DNA of 64,000 nucleotides from Pleomorphomonas koreensis DSM 23070 (GTDB lineage Bacteria > Pseudomonadota > Alphaproteobacteria > Rhizobiales > Pleomorphomonadaceae). The position numbers were made by a program, and so were the translations under genes. Shown here piece by piece: positions 6,469-18,423 of this stretch. Position 1 is the first letter of the stretch; every line of letters starts with the position of its first letter. Location of the stretch: NCBI RefSeq assembly GCF_000425185.1, contig NZ_KE384327.1, positions 1 to 64,000 of the forward strand. Reading direction: 5' to 3'. The notes below the pieces were generated by a model. That model did not search any database and had not been told where the DNA came from. It worked only from the letters and a program-made list of their open reading frames with translations.

Positions 6469-8001
6469 GTGTCCGACCGTCTCCAGCGCTTCGCTTCGTC
6501 GCTCGTCGTCTCCTGCCAGCCGGTGCCGGACGGTCCGCTCGACCATCCCGAGCAGGTGGTCGGCTTCGCCCTGGCGGCGCTCGCCTCCGGCGGCCGCGGC
6601 CTCCGCATCGAGGGTCTCGCCAACCTCAGGGCGGTGCGGGCGGCCACCGACGCGCCGATCATCGGCCTGATAAAGCGCGATCTCGACGATTCGCCGGTGC
6701 GCATCACCCCCTTCCTCGACGACGTCAGGGCGCTGGCCGAGGCCGGCGCCGACATCATCGCCTTCGACGCCACGGACCGCGCCCGGCCGGCCGCCGTCGC
6801 CGACCTCTGCGCCGCCGCGCATGCCCACGGCCGGCTGGCCATGGCCGACATCTCCACCATCGAGGAGGCGAAGGCGGCGGTGGCGCTCGGCGTCGACGTG
6901 ATCGGCACCACGCTGTCCGGCTATACCGGCGGTCCGGAGCCGGACGATCCCGACTTTCCGCTGCTCGCCGCCGCCGTGCGGCTCGGCCGGCCGGTGATTG
7001 CCGAGGGCCGCATCCGCGTGCCGGAGCAGGCGGCCGAGGCGATCCGGCTCGGCGCCCACGGCGTGGTGGTCGGCTCGGCCATCACCCGGCCCGAGCACAT
7101 CACCCGCTGGTTCGCCGACGCCATCGCCACGGCGCGGGCCGCCGCCACCCGGCCGGCGCTCGCCTTCGACCTCGGCGGCACCAAGACGCTGGTGGCGCTG
7201 GTCGACGGCGACCGCGTCGTCGAAGAGACCGAGCGCGCCACCCTCCGCCATCTCGATCCCGACGCCTGGTGCGACGCCATCGCCGAACTCGCCGCCCCCT
7301 GGCAGGGCCGCTACGGCGCCATCGGCGGCGCGGTGACCGGCGTCGTGCATGCCGGCCGCTGGTCGGCGCTCAATCCCGGCACGCTGCCGGTGCCGGACGG
7401 CTATCCGCTGGCCGACGCGCTGGCGCGCCGGCTCGGGCAGCCGGTGACGCTCAACAACGACGCCCAGGCCGCCGCCTGGGGCGAATACCGCTTCGGCGCC
7501 GGCGCCGGCCGCGACCTCGTGTTCGTCACCGTCTCCACCGGCATCGGCGGCGGCGCCGTCATCGGCGGCCGGCTGCTGATCGGCCGGGGCGGCGTCGCCG
7601 GCTCGGTCGGCCTCACGCTTGAGGCCGCCGCCGATGGCGCCATGCCGCTCGAGACGCTGGCGAGCGGCCGCTTCCTGGCCGAAGCCGCCGCCAAGGCCGG
7701 CCATCTTGCCGACGCGCCGGCCGTGTTCGCCGCCGCCGCCCGCGGCGAGAGCTGGGCTTCGGCGCTTGTCGACCGCTCGGCCGACGTGGTGGCGCGGCTC
7801 CTCCAGAACCTGCAACTCTTGTTCGACCCGGCCGTCATGGTGGTGGGCGGCGGCGTCGGCCTGGCCGGCGGCTACCGCGAGCGCCTGAACGCGCGGCTCA
7901 GCCACCTGCCGCCGCACCTGAAGCCCGAGATCCGCGCCGCGGCTCTCGGAAAAACCGCCGGCGTGATCGGCGCCGCCGATCTCGCCCGTCGCACATCATA
8001 A
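6469..8001 (+). CDS. nanEK: Fused N-acetylmannosamine-6-phosphate 2-epimerase / N-acetylmannosamine kinase
   Basis: A 510-residue bifunctional enzyme for ManNAc use: a ROK kinase would make ManNAc-6-P and the epimerase would turn it into GlcNAc-6-P. NanE (about residues 1-225) shows LVVSCQPVPDGPLDHPE, IGLIKRDL, ADIIAFDATDR, MADISTIEEA and GVVVGSAITRPEHIT. The ROK domain (about 230-510) starts with the phosphate motif AFDLGGTKT and has NNDAQAAAWGEYRFG and STGIGGGAVIGG. The usual ROK zinc site (GH-x9-CxCGxxGCxE) is replaced by GSVGLTLEAAADGAMPLETLASG, without His or Cys. The GTG at 6469 is chosen because AGGAAA precedes it and MSDRLQ... fits the NanE start; the upstream TTG at 6412 overlaps the operator repeats. 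First structural gene of an ABC operon. Confidence 0.9.
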   Translation: MSDRLQRFASSLVVSCQPVPDGPLDHPEQVVGFALAALASGGRGLRIEGLANLRAVRAATDAPIIGLIKRDLDDSPVRITPFLDDVRALAEAGADIIAFDATDRARPAAVADLCAAAHAHGRLAMADISTIEEAKAAVALGVDVIGTTLSGYTGGPEPDDPDFPLLAAAVRLGRPVIAEGRIRVPEQAAEAIRLGAHGVVVGSAITRPEHITRWFADAIATARAAATRPALAFDLGGTKTLVALVDGDRVVEETERATLRHLDPDAWCDAIAELAAPWQGRYGAIGGAVTGVVHAGRWSALNPGTLPVPDGYPLADALARRLGQPVTLNNDAQAAAWGEYRFGAGAGRDLVFVTVSTGIGGGAVIGGRLLIGRGGVAGSVGLTLEAAADGAMPLETLASGRFLAEAAAKAGHLADAPAVFAAAARGESWASALVDRSADVVARLLQNLQLLFDPAVMVVGGGVGLAGGYRERLNARLSHLPPHLKPEIRAAALGKTAGVIGAADLARRTS

Positions 8002-8019
8002 GATCCAAGGGGACACCAA

Positions 8020-9339
8020 ATGACGCGACTGAAGACCCTTCTGACGAGCGCCGCCCTGTTCGCGGCGATGGGAGCGACCGCGGCCATGGCCGAGGTGACC
8101 GTGCTCGGCTGGCCGGGCGGACCGGAGGAGGCCGGCCTGCGCAAGGCGGCCGACGCCTACAACGCCACCGCTACCGACGCCGACAAGGTGAAGCTGATCT
8201 TCTTCAACCGCGACGGCTTCTTCGACAAGCTGGCCGCCGACCTCGCCGCCGGCTCGACCGACTTCGACGTCAACCTGATCGCCACCTACGCGCTCGGCCG
8301 CTACGCGCCGTTCATGGACCCGATCACCCTGCCGGACGCCGCCAAGGCCACCTTCCCCGAGAAGGTGCTGGCCACCATGCAATATGACGGCAAGCAGTAT
8401 GGCATCCCGACCGACCTGTCGCTGCACTTCATGTATTACCGCTCGGACCTGATCGACAAGCTGATGTCCGACGCCGACTGGAAGGCGAAATACGGCGAGA
8501 TCTCCGAGAAATACCTCGGCAAGAAACTGGAGCCCAAGGACCCGGACGCCTGGACCTGGGACGACTGGATGGCGACGGCGCTGTTCTTCACCAAGTCGAT
8601 CAATTCCGACAGCCCGACCCGCTACGGCACGGTTCTCCAGATGAAGAACCTGTTGTTCAACATGATGGTCTGGCATTCGGCGGCGCGCGCCCAAGGCGGC
8701 GACTGGATGAATGAGGCGGGCGAGATCACCGTCGACAGCCCGGCCTACCGCACCGCTCTCGACATCTACAAGAAGCTCTACGACGAGGGCACCTCGCCCA
8801 AGGATTCCACCACCTACGAGTTCGCCGAGGCCAACGCCGCCTTCGGCGCCGGCCAGGCGGCCACCATGCTGCAATGGAACGCCGCCTTCGGCGACCTTGA
8901 CAACAAGGACAAGACGCCGGCTGTCGCCGGCAAGATCGGCACCGTGGCGCCGCCGGCCGGGCCGGCCGGCCGCTTCACCCATATCCATGGCCTCGGGCTC
9001 GGCATCAACAAGGCCTCCACCCACAAGGAGGGCGCCGTCAAGTTCCTCAACTGGCTGGCGACGCCCGAGGCGATGGAGACCTATGCCAAGGCCGGCGGCT
9101 CGCCGGCGCTTTCCGACGAGGTGGTGCAGAAGGTCGCCGCCGAGCGGCCCGACCTCGTCAAGCTCGGCCAGTATGCCGGCGCCTACGGCTTCGTCATGCA
9201 CGGCGGCACCGCCGCCAAGGCGTTGCAGGTCTACGAGTTGCAGGCCAAGGAGTTCACCGCCTACTGGTCCGGCGACAAGTCGCTCGACGACGCGCTTGCC
9301 GCCGCCAAGGCGGGCATGGCCGACCTCCTGAAGCCCTGA
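8020..9339 (+). CDS. Sugar ABC transporter substrate-binding protein (amino-sugar operon)
   Basis: A 439-residue periplasmic binding protein of the family-1 (maltose/oligosaccharide) type. It has a Sec signal peptide (MTRLKTLLTSAALFAAMGATAAMA, cleavage before EVTV). The mature part begins VTVLGWPGGPEEAGLRKAADAY and has the usual late segment (LNWLATPEAMETYAKAGGSPAL). AAGGGG precedes the ATG at 8020. It follows nanEK by 18 bases and is followed by a stem-loop before the permeases. The ligand is probably N-acetylmannosamine or a related amino sugar, inferred from nanEK; the sequence alone does not show it. Confidence 0.88.
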   Translation: MTRLKTLLTSAALFAAMGATAAMAEVTVLGWPGGPEEAGLRKAADAYNATATDADKVKLIFFNRDGFFDKLAADLAAGSTDFDVNLIATYALGRYAPFMDPITLPDAAKATFPEKVLATMQYDGKQYGIPTDLSLHFMYYRSDLIDKLMSDADWKAKYGEISEKYLGKKLEPKDPDAWTWDDWMATALFFTKSINSDSPTRYGTVLQMKNLLFNMMVWHSAARAQGGDWMNEAGEITVDSPAYRTALDIYKKLYDEGTSPKDSTTYEFAEANAAFGAGQAATMLQWNAAFGDLDNKDKTPAVAGKIGTVAPPAGPAGRFTHIHGLGLGINKASTHKEGAVKFLNWLATPEAMETYAKAGGSPALSDEVVQKVAAERPDLVKLGQYAGAYGFVMHGGTAAKALQVYELQAKEFTAYWSGDKSLDDALAAAKAGMADLLKP

Positions 9340-9344
9340 CCAAT

Positions 9345-9383
9345 CCGGACGGCGGCGGCACTCCCCGGCCGCCGCTGGTCCGG
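9345..9383 (+). terminator. Stem-loop after the binding-protein gene
   Basis: CCGGAC plus CGGCGGC pair with GCCGCCG plus GTCCGG, leaving a small internal mismatch and an eight-base loop. There is no T-run, so this is more likely an mRNA-stabilising or attenuating hairpin than a full terminator. Confidence 0.5.
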
Positions 9384-9512
9384 CCCAGGCGGATGCGGTA
9401 GACTCGACGAGTGAGCCAGCAGCGCCGCGCCGCCCTTCCCGCGCGCCGATCCCCCCGGCCGGCGCGCGGGCGCCTTTCCGCCGTCGCCGACCTCCCGAGG
9501 ACGAGACCCCTC

Positions 9513-10378
9513 ATGCCGCGGACTTCCCGTTTCGAGGGGCGTCTCCTGATCGCCCCGCTCACGGCCTTCCTGATCGCCCTCCTGGGGTTCCCGCTCGTTC
9601 TCGACCTCGTCTACTCGATCTCCCGCGTCGGCTTCGAGAACATCCGCGCCCCCGAGCTGATCGGCTTCTCCAACTATGCCAAGGCGATCGCCGATCCGGA
9701 ATTCTGGGCCGCCGCCTGGTTCTCGCTGCGCTTCGGGCTGATCGTCGCCGTCATCCAGATGGTGGCCGGCCTGGCGCTGGCCGTGTTCCTGGCGCCGCTG
9801 TTCGCGCGCCGGCCGTGGCTGATCGCCTTGCTGATGCTGCCGATGATGGTGGCGCCGGCGCTGGTCGGCCTGATGTACCGGCTGATCCTGCATGAGTTCG
9901 TCGGCGCCGTGCCCTATTATCTCCTCGAATGGTACGGCGACTTCCCGGCCTTCCTCGGCCGCGACTGGGCGTTCACGACGCTGGTCACCGTCGAGACGCT
10001 GCAGTGGACGCCGTTCGCGCTGCTGATCCTGCATTCGTCCTACGCGGCGATCTCGCCGGACGTCCGCGAGGCGGCGGCGCTCGACGGCGCCCGCGGCCGG
10101 CGCCTGTTCCTCCACATCGACCTGCCGTTGATGCTGCCGGCCCTCGGCCTCACCTTCTTCATCCGCTTCATCGACAGCTTCCGGGTGTTCGACAACCTCT
10201 ACACCCTGGTCGGCCCCGGCGCCGGCGGCTCCACCACCTCGATGAGCATCTACATCTACCAGGCCTTCTTCAAGGTCGGCGACATCGGCCTCGCCGTCGC
10301 CGCCTCGATGCTGCTGCTCGCCGCCTCCTTCGCGGTGCTGTGGGCGATCAACCGGCTGACGGCCAGAAAGGCGCCGCT

Positions 10379-10382
<4 letters not shown>
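9513..10382 (+). CDS. Sugar ABC transporter permease (MalF-type)
   Basis: A 289-residue inner-membrane permease with about six hydrophobic segments: the first at LLIAPLTAFLIALLGFPLVLDLVYS, then FSLRFGLIVAVIQMVAGLALAVF and LIALLMLPMMVAPALVGLMY. The ABC-interaction EAA loop reads REAAALDGARGRRLFLHIDLPLM at about 190-212. The ATG at 9513 is preferred: an upstream frame from 9411 is GC-rich and lacks features. It overlaps the next gene by four bases (ATGA). Confidence 0.88.
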
Positions 10383-14684
<4,302 letters not shown>

Positions 14685-14718
14685 ACGGCGGCAGGCACAA
14701 CAGGTCCGACAAGCTGCT

Positions 14719-14757
14719 GCCGACCGCCGGGAATGCCCCCGGCGGTCGGCCATTTTA
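14719..14757 (+). terminator. katG terminator
   Basis: 13-base arms GCCGACCGCCGGG and CCCGGCGGTCGGC around a six-base loop, followed by CATTTTAC. It lies 35 bases after the katG stop. A short T-run makes it a reasonable intrinsic terminator. Confidence 0.7.
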
Positions 14758-14873
14758 CGATTCCGGACACGATTCGGAATTGCGGCAAGGTGTTCGCAGG
14801 TATTTGATGCTCAATATGCAGTAGCCGCGAAATGCCGGCGGATTCCCGTCGGCGCGCCTTTCAGGTTGTGAAC

Positions 14874-15998
14874 ATGCACACCCGCCAGACCACCATTCAC
14901 ATCGCAGCCGAAGACGCCGGGGAAGCCGCCGGGCTCTGCCGCGAACTGATGGTGCGCGGCTTCCACGGCGCGACGCGCAGCCTGACCGGAGAGGGACTCG
15001 GCCAGATCGGCGCCGACGACATCCTGGTCATCGCCGGCGACTTCGAGCGGATGAACGGCGGCGAGCGGCGGCTGCCGGCGCTCAGCCATGCGGTGCGCGG
15101 CCGCACCATCGTCTTCGTCACCCGGCTGCGGCCGGCCGACATCGCCGGCCTCGGCCGCGCCGGCTTCCGCTACATCAACACGGCGACCACGCCGACGGTC
15201 GACAACCTGGTTTTCCTGATCACCCAGATCGACCCGAACACGGTCTATCGCGCCTCCAAGCAGCAGGCGCTCAGGGTGGAAAAGGCCGCCGCCATCGAGA
15301 CCGGCGTGCTGTCCTTCTTCCGGATGCTGCGCGACGGCGGCCCGATGGCACCAGCCGAGGAGGTGGAACGCCAGCGCCGCGAGATGGACGACATCATCGG
15401 CATGTCACCGATGTCGGTCTGGCTCGACCTGTTCCAGAACTACCACGACGGCACCGCCCAGCACTGCTCGCTGGTCTCCGGCTTCACGCTGGCCTTCGCG
15501 CGCAAGCTCGGCTTCAACGATCGCGACACCAGCCGCCTCTACGACGCCGCCTTCTTCCACGACATCGGCAAGGCGGTCATCCCCCTGGAGATCCTCGACA
15601 AGCCCGGCCGGCTGATCGCCAGCGAATGGGAAATCATGAAGAGCCACGCCTCGCGCGGCTACGAGATCCTGACCCGCGATGACCGCACGGCCGGCGAGAT
15701 CGCCCGCATCGCCCGCGACCATCACGAGTATCTCGACGGCTCCGGTTACCCGAACGGCCTGACGGCGGCGAAGATCGGCGATCCCACGCGCATCCTGACC
15801 ATCTGCGACATCTTCGCCGCCCTGGTCGAGAAGCGCGCCTACAAGAGCCCGAAGTCGCCGGAGGAAGCCTACGCCATCCTCGCCTCGATGGCCGGCAGCA
15901 AGCTCGACCCCGACCTGGTGCGGCTGTTCGAGGCGGTGGTCGCCGACTACGATACCGGCCAGGCCGGCCGGCTCTTCGAGGGTACCGGCATCGTCTGA
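14874..15998 (+). CDS. HD-GYP domain protein with degenerate receiver-like N-terminus
   Basis: A 374-residue soluble protein, probably a cyclic-di-GMP phosphodiesterase. The C-terminal HD-GYP domain (about 185-365) has HDIGK (His229-Asp230) and HHEYLDGSGYPNGL (GYP at about 291-293), so metal-binding and hallmark residues are present. The N-terminal 120 residues look like a flavodoxin/receiver fold (ADDILVIAGDF, GRTIVFVTRL), but no clear phospho-acceptor Asp with the usual Thr and Lys partners is apparent. The start is uncertain: 14874 is preferred because the conserved part begins there, while an in-frame ATG at 14832 lacks a ribosome site. The gene stands alone between katG and the allose operon. 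Confidence 0.8.
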   Translation: MHTRQTTIHIAAEDAGEAAGLCRELMVRGFHGATRSLTGEGLGQIGADDILVIAGDFERMNGGERRLPALSHAVRGRTIVFVTRLRPADIAGLGRAGFRYINTATTPTVDNLVFLITQIDPNTVYRASKQQALRVEKAAAIETGVLSFFRMLRDGGPMAPAEEVERQRREMDDIIGMSPMSVWLDLFQNYHDGTAQHCSLVSGFTLAFARKLGFNDRDTSRLYDAAFFHDIGKAVIPLEILDKPGRLIASEWEIMKSHASRGYEILTRDDRTAGEIARIARDHHEYLDGSGYPNGLTAAKIGDPTRILTICDIFAALVEKRAYKSPKSPEEAYAILASMAGSKLDPDLVRLFEAVVADYDTGQAGRLFEGTGIV

Positions 15999-16025
15999 CG
16001 CCGCCGATCCGGCGCGTCCGTCCAT

Positions 16026-16040
16026 CCCGCCTGCGGCGGG
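16026..16040 (+). terminator. Weak stem-loop after the HD-GYP gene
   Basis: CCCGCC-TGC-GGCGGG, followed within ten bases by a T-rich CCTTTTGT. Possible weak terminator. Confidence 0.35.
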
Positions 16041-16141
16041 TCGTTGCCTTTTGTCCGTCTCCCCGCCCTTTCCACGCTGTCCGCCGATCCCCGTCCGCCC
16101 GGCGTCGACCGGCGCCGGCGCGTGCCGCCGCCGCTCTATCC

Positions 16142-16208
16142 GTAAAAATACCACATCCAAAGGAGTTGGTGGTTTACACTTTACATGTCGACACCACTTT
16201 CGTAAAGT
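16142..16208 (+). promoter_or_regulatory. Operator candidate of the allose operon (four GTAAA/TTTAC motifs)
   Basis: GTAAA at 16142-16146 and 16202-16206, and TTTAC at 16173-16177 and 16180-16184. ACTTTAC (16178-16184) and GTAAAGT (16202-16208) form a 7-bp inverted repeat with a 17-base spacer. The cluster sits just upstream of the RpiR regulator gene and probably serves for autoregulation of the operon. Confidence 0.5.
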
Positions 16209-16225
16209 TTGGCCCATCAAGCTCC

Positions 16226-17254
16226 ATGGCGGTGAACCCGCGGGATTGCCAGGCGATGACCAGCAGGGACCGCACCGGTCAACAAGAAAGCGTCAGAAGT
16301 CGTGACCATATGGCAGTCGCGGCGCATATCCGCATGTTGCTACCTGCGCTGTCGCAAGGAGAGCAGGCGGTTGCCCTCTGGTTGCTGGAACGCGGAAATT
16401 TGACGAGCAATCCGAAGATCGGTGAAGTAGCCACGGCCCTTGGCATTTCGGAAGCGATGGTCGTCAAGGTGGCGCGCCGGCTCGGCTATGGCGGCTTCAA
16501 GGAGCTGCGCGCCGAACTGATGGCCTATTACGCCAACCTCCGGGTGGAGATCGACGAGGAACTGAGGCGCGAGGATTCGATCCCGCAGATCGTCCGCAAG
16601 GTGTTCGCCACCGAGCGCTCGGCGCTCGAGGAGGTGGAGAGCATTCTCGACATCGACGCCATCGCCGAGGCGGCGCGCATCTTCATCAAGGCCCGCCACC
16701 GCGACCTCTATGGCGTCGGCGGCTCGGCCACCGTCTGCGCCGACGCCTCCCACAAGTTCCTGAGGATCGGCATCCGGTCGAGCGTGTTCTCGGACGCCCA
16801 CCTGATCGCCATGTCGGCGAGCCTCCTCGAAGAGGGCGACGCGGCGCTGGTGGTGTCGCATTCGGGCGAGTCCAAGGACGTCATCCTCGGCGCCGAAGTC
16901 GCCCGCGCCGCCGGCGCCAAGGTGATCACCATCACCAACTCGATCGCCTCGACGCTGGCCCGCAATTCCGATGTCGTGCTGTGCGCGCCGGCCAAGGAAG
17001 CGCCGCTGATGGGACAGAACGCCGCCGCCCGCATCGCCCAGCTCGCCATTCTCGACACGATGTTCATCTGTCTGGCGCGCGAGGACTACGAGACCGCCGA
17101 GCGCAACCTGAACAAGGTCATGACCTCGGTCGCCGTCTATTCGACGAACGACCGCGGCCGGACCGAAAGACGCGGCACGCCCCGCGCTGACAAGAACTCG
17201 CCGGACGGCGTACAGCCGGCGAAGGAAACCGCAAGGAAAAGGGTGGAGTTATGA
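16226..17254 (+). CDS. RpiR/MurR-family transcriptional regulator of the allose operon
   Basis: About 342 residues. The N-terminal HTH_6 domain (from about residue 30) reads LPALSQGEQAVALWLL, with recognition-helix region LGISEAMVVKVARRLGYGGFKELR. A SIS sugar-phosphate domain (about 145-280) reads DLYGVGGSATVCADASHKF, then VVSHSGESKDV. The start is uncertain: ATGs at 16226, 16256 and 16310 are all in frame, and no strong ribosome site decides. A TTG at 16166 would place the operator repeats inside the gene. Its stop overlaps the alsB start (ATGA), so it is the first gene of the als operon. In E. coli the allose regulator is also an RpiR protein; the effector is likely an allose-related sugar phosphate (inference). 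Confidence 0.88.
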   Translation: MAVNPRDCQAMTSRDRTGQQESVRSRDHMAVAAHIRMLLPALSQGEQAVALWLLERGNLTSNPKIGEVATALGISEAMVVKVARRLGYGGFKELRAELMAYYANLRVEIDEELRREDSIPQIVRKVFATERSALEEVESILDIDAIAEAARIFIKARHRDLYGVGGSATVCADASHKFLRIGIRSSVFSDAHLIAMSASLLEEGDAALVVSHSGESKDVILGAEVARAAGAKVITITNSIASTLARNSDVVLCAPAKEAPLMGQNAAARIAQLAILDTMFICLAREDYETAERNLNKVMTSVAVYSTNDRGRTERRGTPRADKNSPDGVQPAKETARKRVEL

Positions 17255-18189
17255 AAATCAAGGGTCTGCTCATCGCCTCCGTCGCCGCCGCCGGCCTCCT
17301 CGGCTTCGCCGCGAACGCCATGGCCGCCGACTACGCCATCATCCTCAAGACGCTGTCCAACCCGTTCTGGGTGCAGATGAAGGACGGCATCGAGGCCAAG
17401 GCCAAGGACCTCGGCGTCGAGGTCGACATCGTCGCCTCGCCGTCGGAGGAGGACTTCCAGGCCCAGCTGCAGCTGTTCGAGGACATGCTGAACCGCGACT
17501 ACAAGGGCTTCGGCTTCGCGCCGCTGTCGCCGGTCAACCTGGTCAATCCGGCCGCCGCCGCCTACAAGAAGGGCAAGCCGATCGTCAACATCGACGAGAA
17601 GGTCGACATGAAGGCCCTCGAAGCGGCCGGCGCCAACGTCGAGGCCTTCGTCACCACCGACAACGTCAAGGTCGGCGAGAAGGGCGCTCAGTTCATCATC
17701 GAGCAGCTCGGCGCCGACGGCGGCGAGGTGGCCATCGTCGAGGGCAAGGCCGGCAACGCTTCCGGCCAGGCCCGCCACGACGGCGCCAAGGCGGCCTTCG
17801 AGGCGACCTCCAACGTCAAGCTGGTGGCCAGCCAGCCGGCCGACTGGGACCGCCTGAAGGCGCTCGACGTCGCCACCAACATCCTGCAGTCCTCGCCCGA
17901 CCTCAAGGCCTTCTACTGCGCCAACGACACCATGGCGCTCGGCGTCATGCAGGCGGTGCAGAACGCCGGCAAGGCCGGCAAGGTGCTGGTGGTCGGCACC
18001 GACGGCGCGCCGGAAGCCCGCGAGATGGTGGCCGCCGGCCGCCTGACCGCCACCGTCGCCCAGGACCCCGGCCAGATCGGCGCCACCAGCCTTGAGCTGC
18101 TGGTCGAGGCCGTCAAGGCCGGCAAGCTGACGCCGGTCGGCACCGAGCCCAAGCAGGTGGCCGTGGACTCGGTCCTCGTCACCAAGTGA
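17251..18189 (+). CDS. alsB: D-allose-binding periplasmic protein
   Basis: A 312-residue family-4 (ribose-type) binding protein. The signal peptide runs to AMA before ADYAIILKTLSNPF. Long stretches match E. coli AlsB as I recall it: YAIILKTLSNPFWVQMK, then FQAQLQLFEDML, NVEAFVTTDNVKVG, VEGKAGNASG, ASQPADWDRLKALDVATN and CANDTMALGVMQAV. This makes D-allose the most likely ligand, with related ribose-type sugars possible. The start overlaps the rpiR stop and is preceded by GGGTGGAG. A strong stem-loop with a T-run follows it, before the ATPase gene. Confidence 0.92.
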   Translation: MKIKGLLIASVAAAGLLGFAANAMAADYAIILKTLSNPFWVQMKDGIEAKAKDLGVEVDIVASPSEEDFQAQLQLFEDMLNRDYKGFGFAPLSPVNLVNPAAAAYKKGKPIVNIDEKVDMKALEAAGANVEAFVTTDNVKVGEKGAQFIIEQLGADGGEVAIVEGKAGNASGQARHDGAKAAFEATSNVKLVASQPADWDRLKALDVATNILQSSPDLKAFYCANDTMALGVMQAVQNAGKAGKVLVVGTDGAPEAREMVAAGRLTATVAQDPGQIGATSLELLVEAVKAGKLTPVGTEPKQVAVDSVLVTK

Positions 18190-18240
18190 TAAAGCCGAGG
18201 CGGGCGGCCACCTGCGCATGCGGCCGCCTCCCTCCTCCTC

Positions 18241-18278
18241 GGTCCGGCGCGTTTCTTCCCCGACGCGCCGGACCTTTT
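18241..18278 (+). terminator. Terminator-like stem-loop between alsB and alsA
   Basis: Perfect 12-base arms GGTCCGGCGCGT and ACGCGCCGGACC, a ten-base loop, then TTTT. A partial terminator here would leave excess alsB transcript over alsAC. A smaller GGCGGCC/GGCCGCC hairpin lies just before it. Confidence 0.7.
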
Positions 18279-18423
18279 CCGAAGATGCCGCCGATCGGAC
18301 GATCCCGGAGCCTTCGCGCCTTCTCCGAGGGGAAGGCCATATAGCTCCATCTCTTTGATCATGCATCGGATTTCCTCGGAGGGCGCCCGGCGCTTTCCGG
18401 CCCGATGCCCTAGCGAGACCGAC

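Noticed and set aside
9340-9512. Small gene from 9411 in front of the first permease
   Set aside because: It is only an N-terminal extension of the permease frame, Arg/Pro-rich, over the stem-loop region; the ATG at 9513 begins the conserved protein.
16166-16225. TTG at 16166 as the start of the RpiR regulator
   Set aside because: It has AAGGAG immediately before it, but the added 20 codons contain the GTAAA/TTTAC inverted repeat and have no similarity to the family N-terminus.
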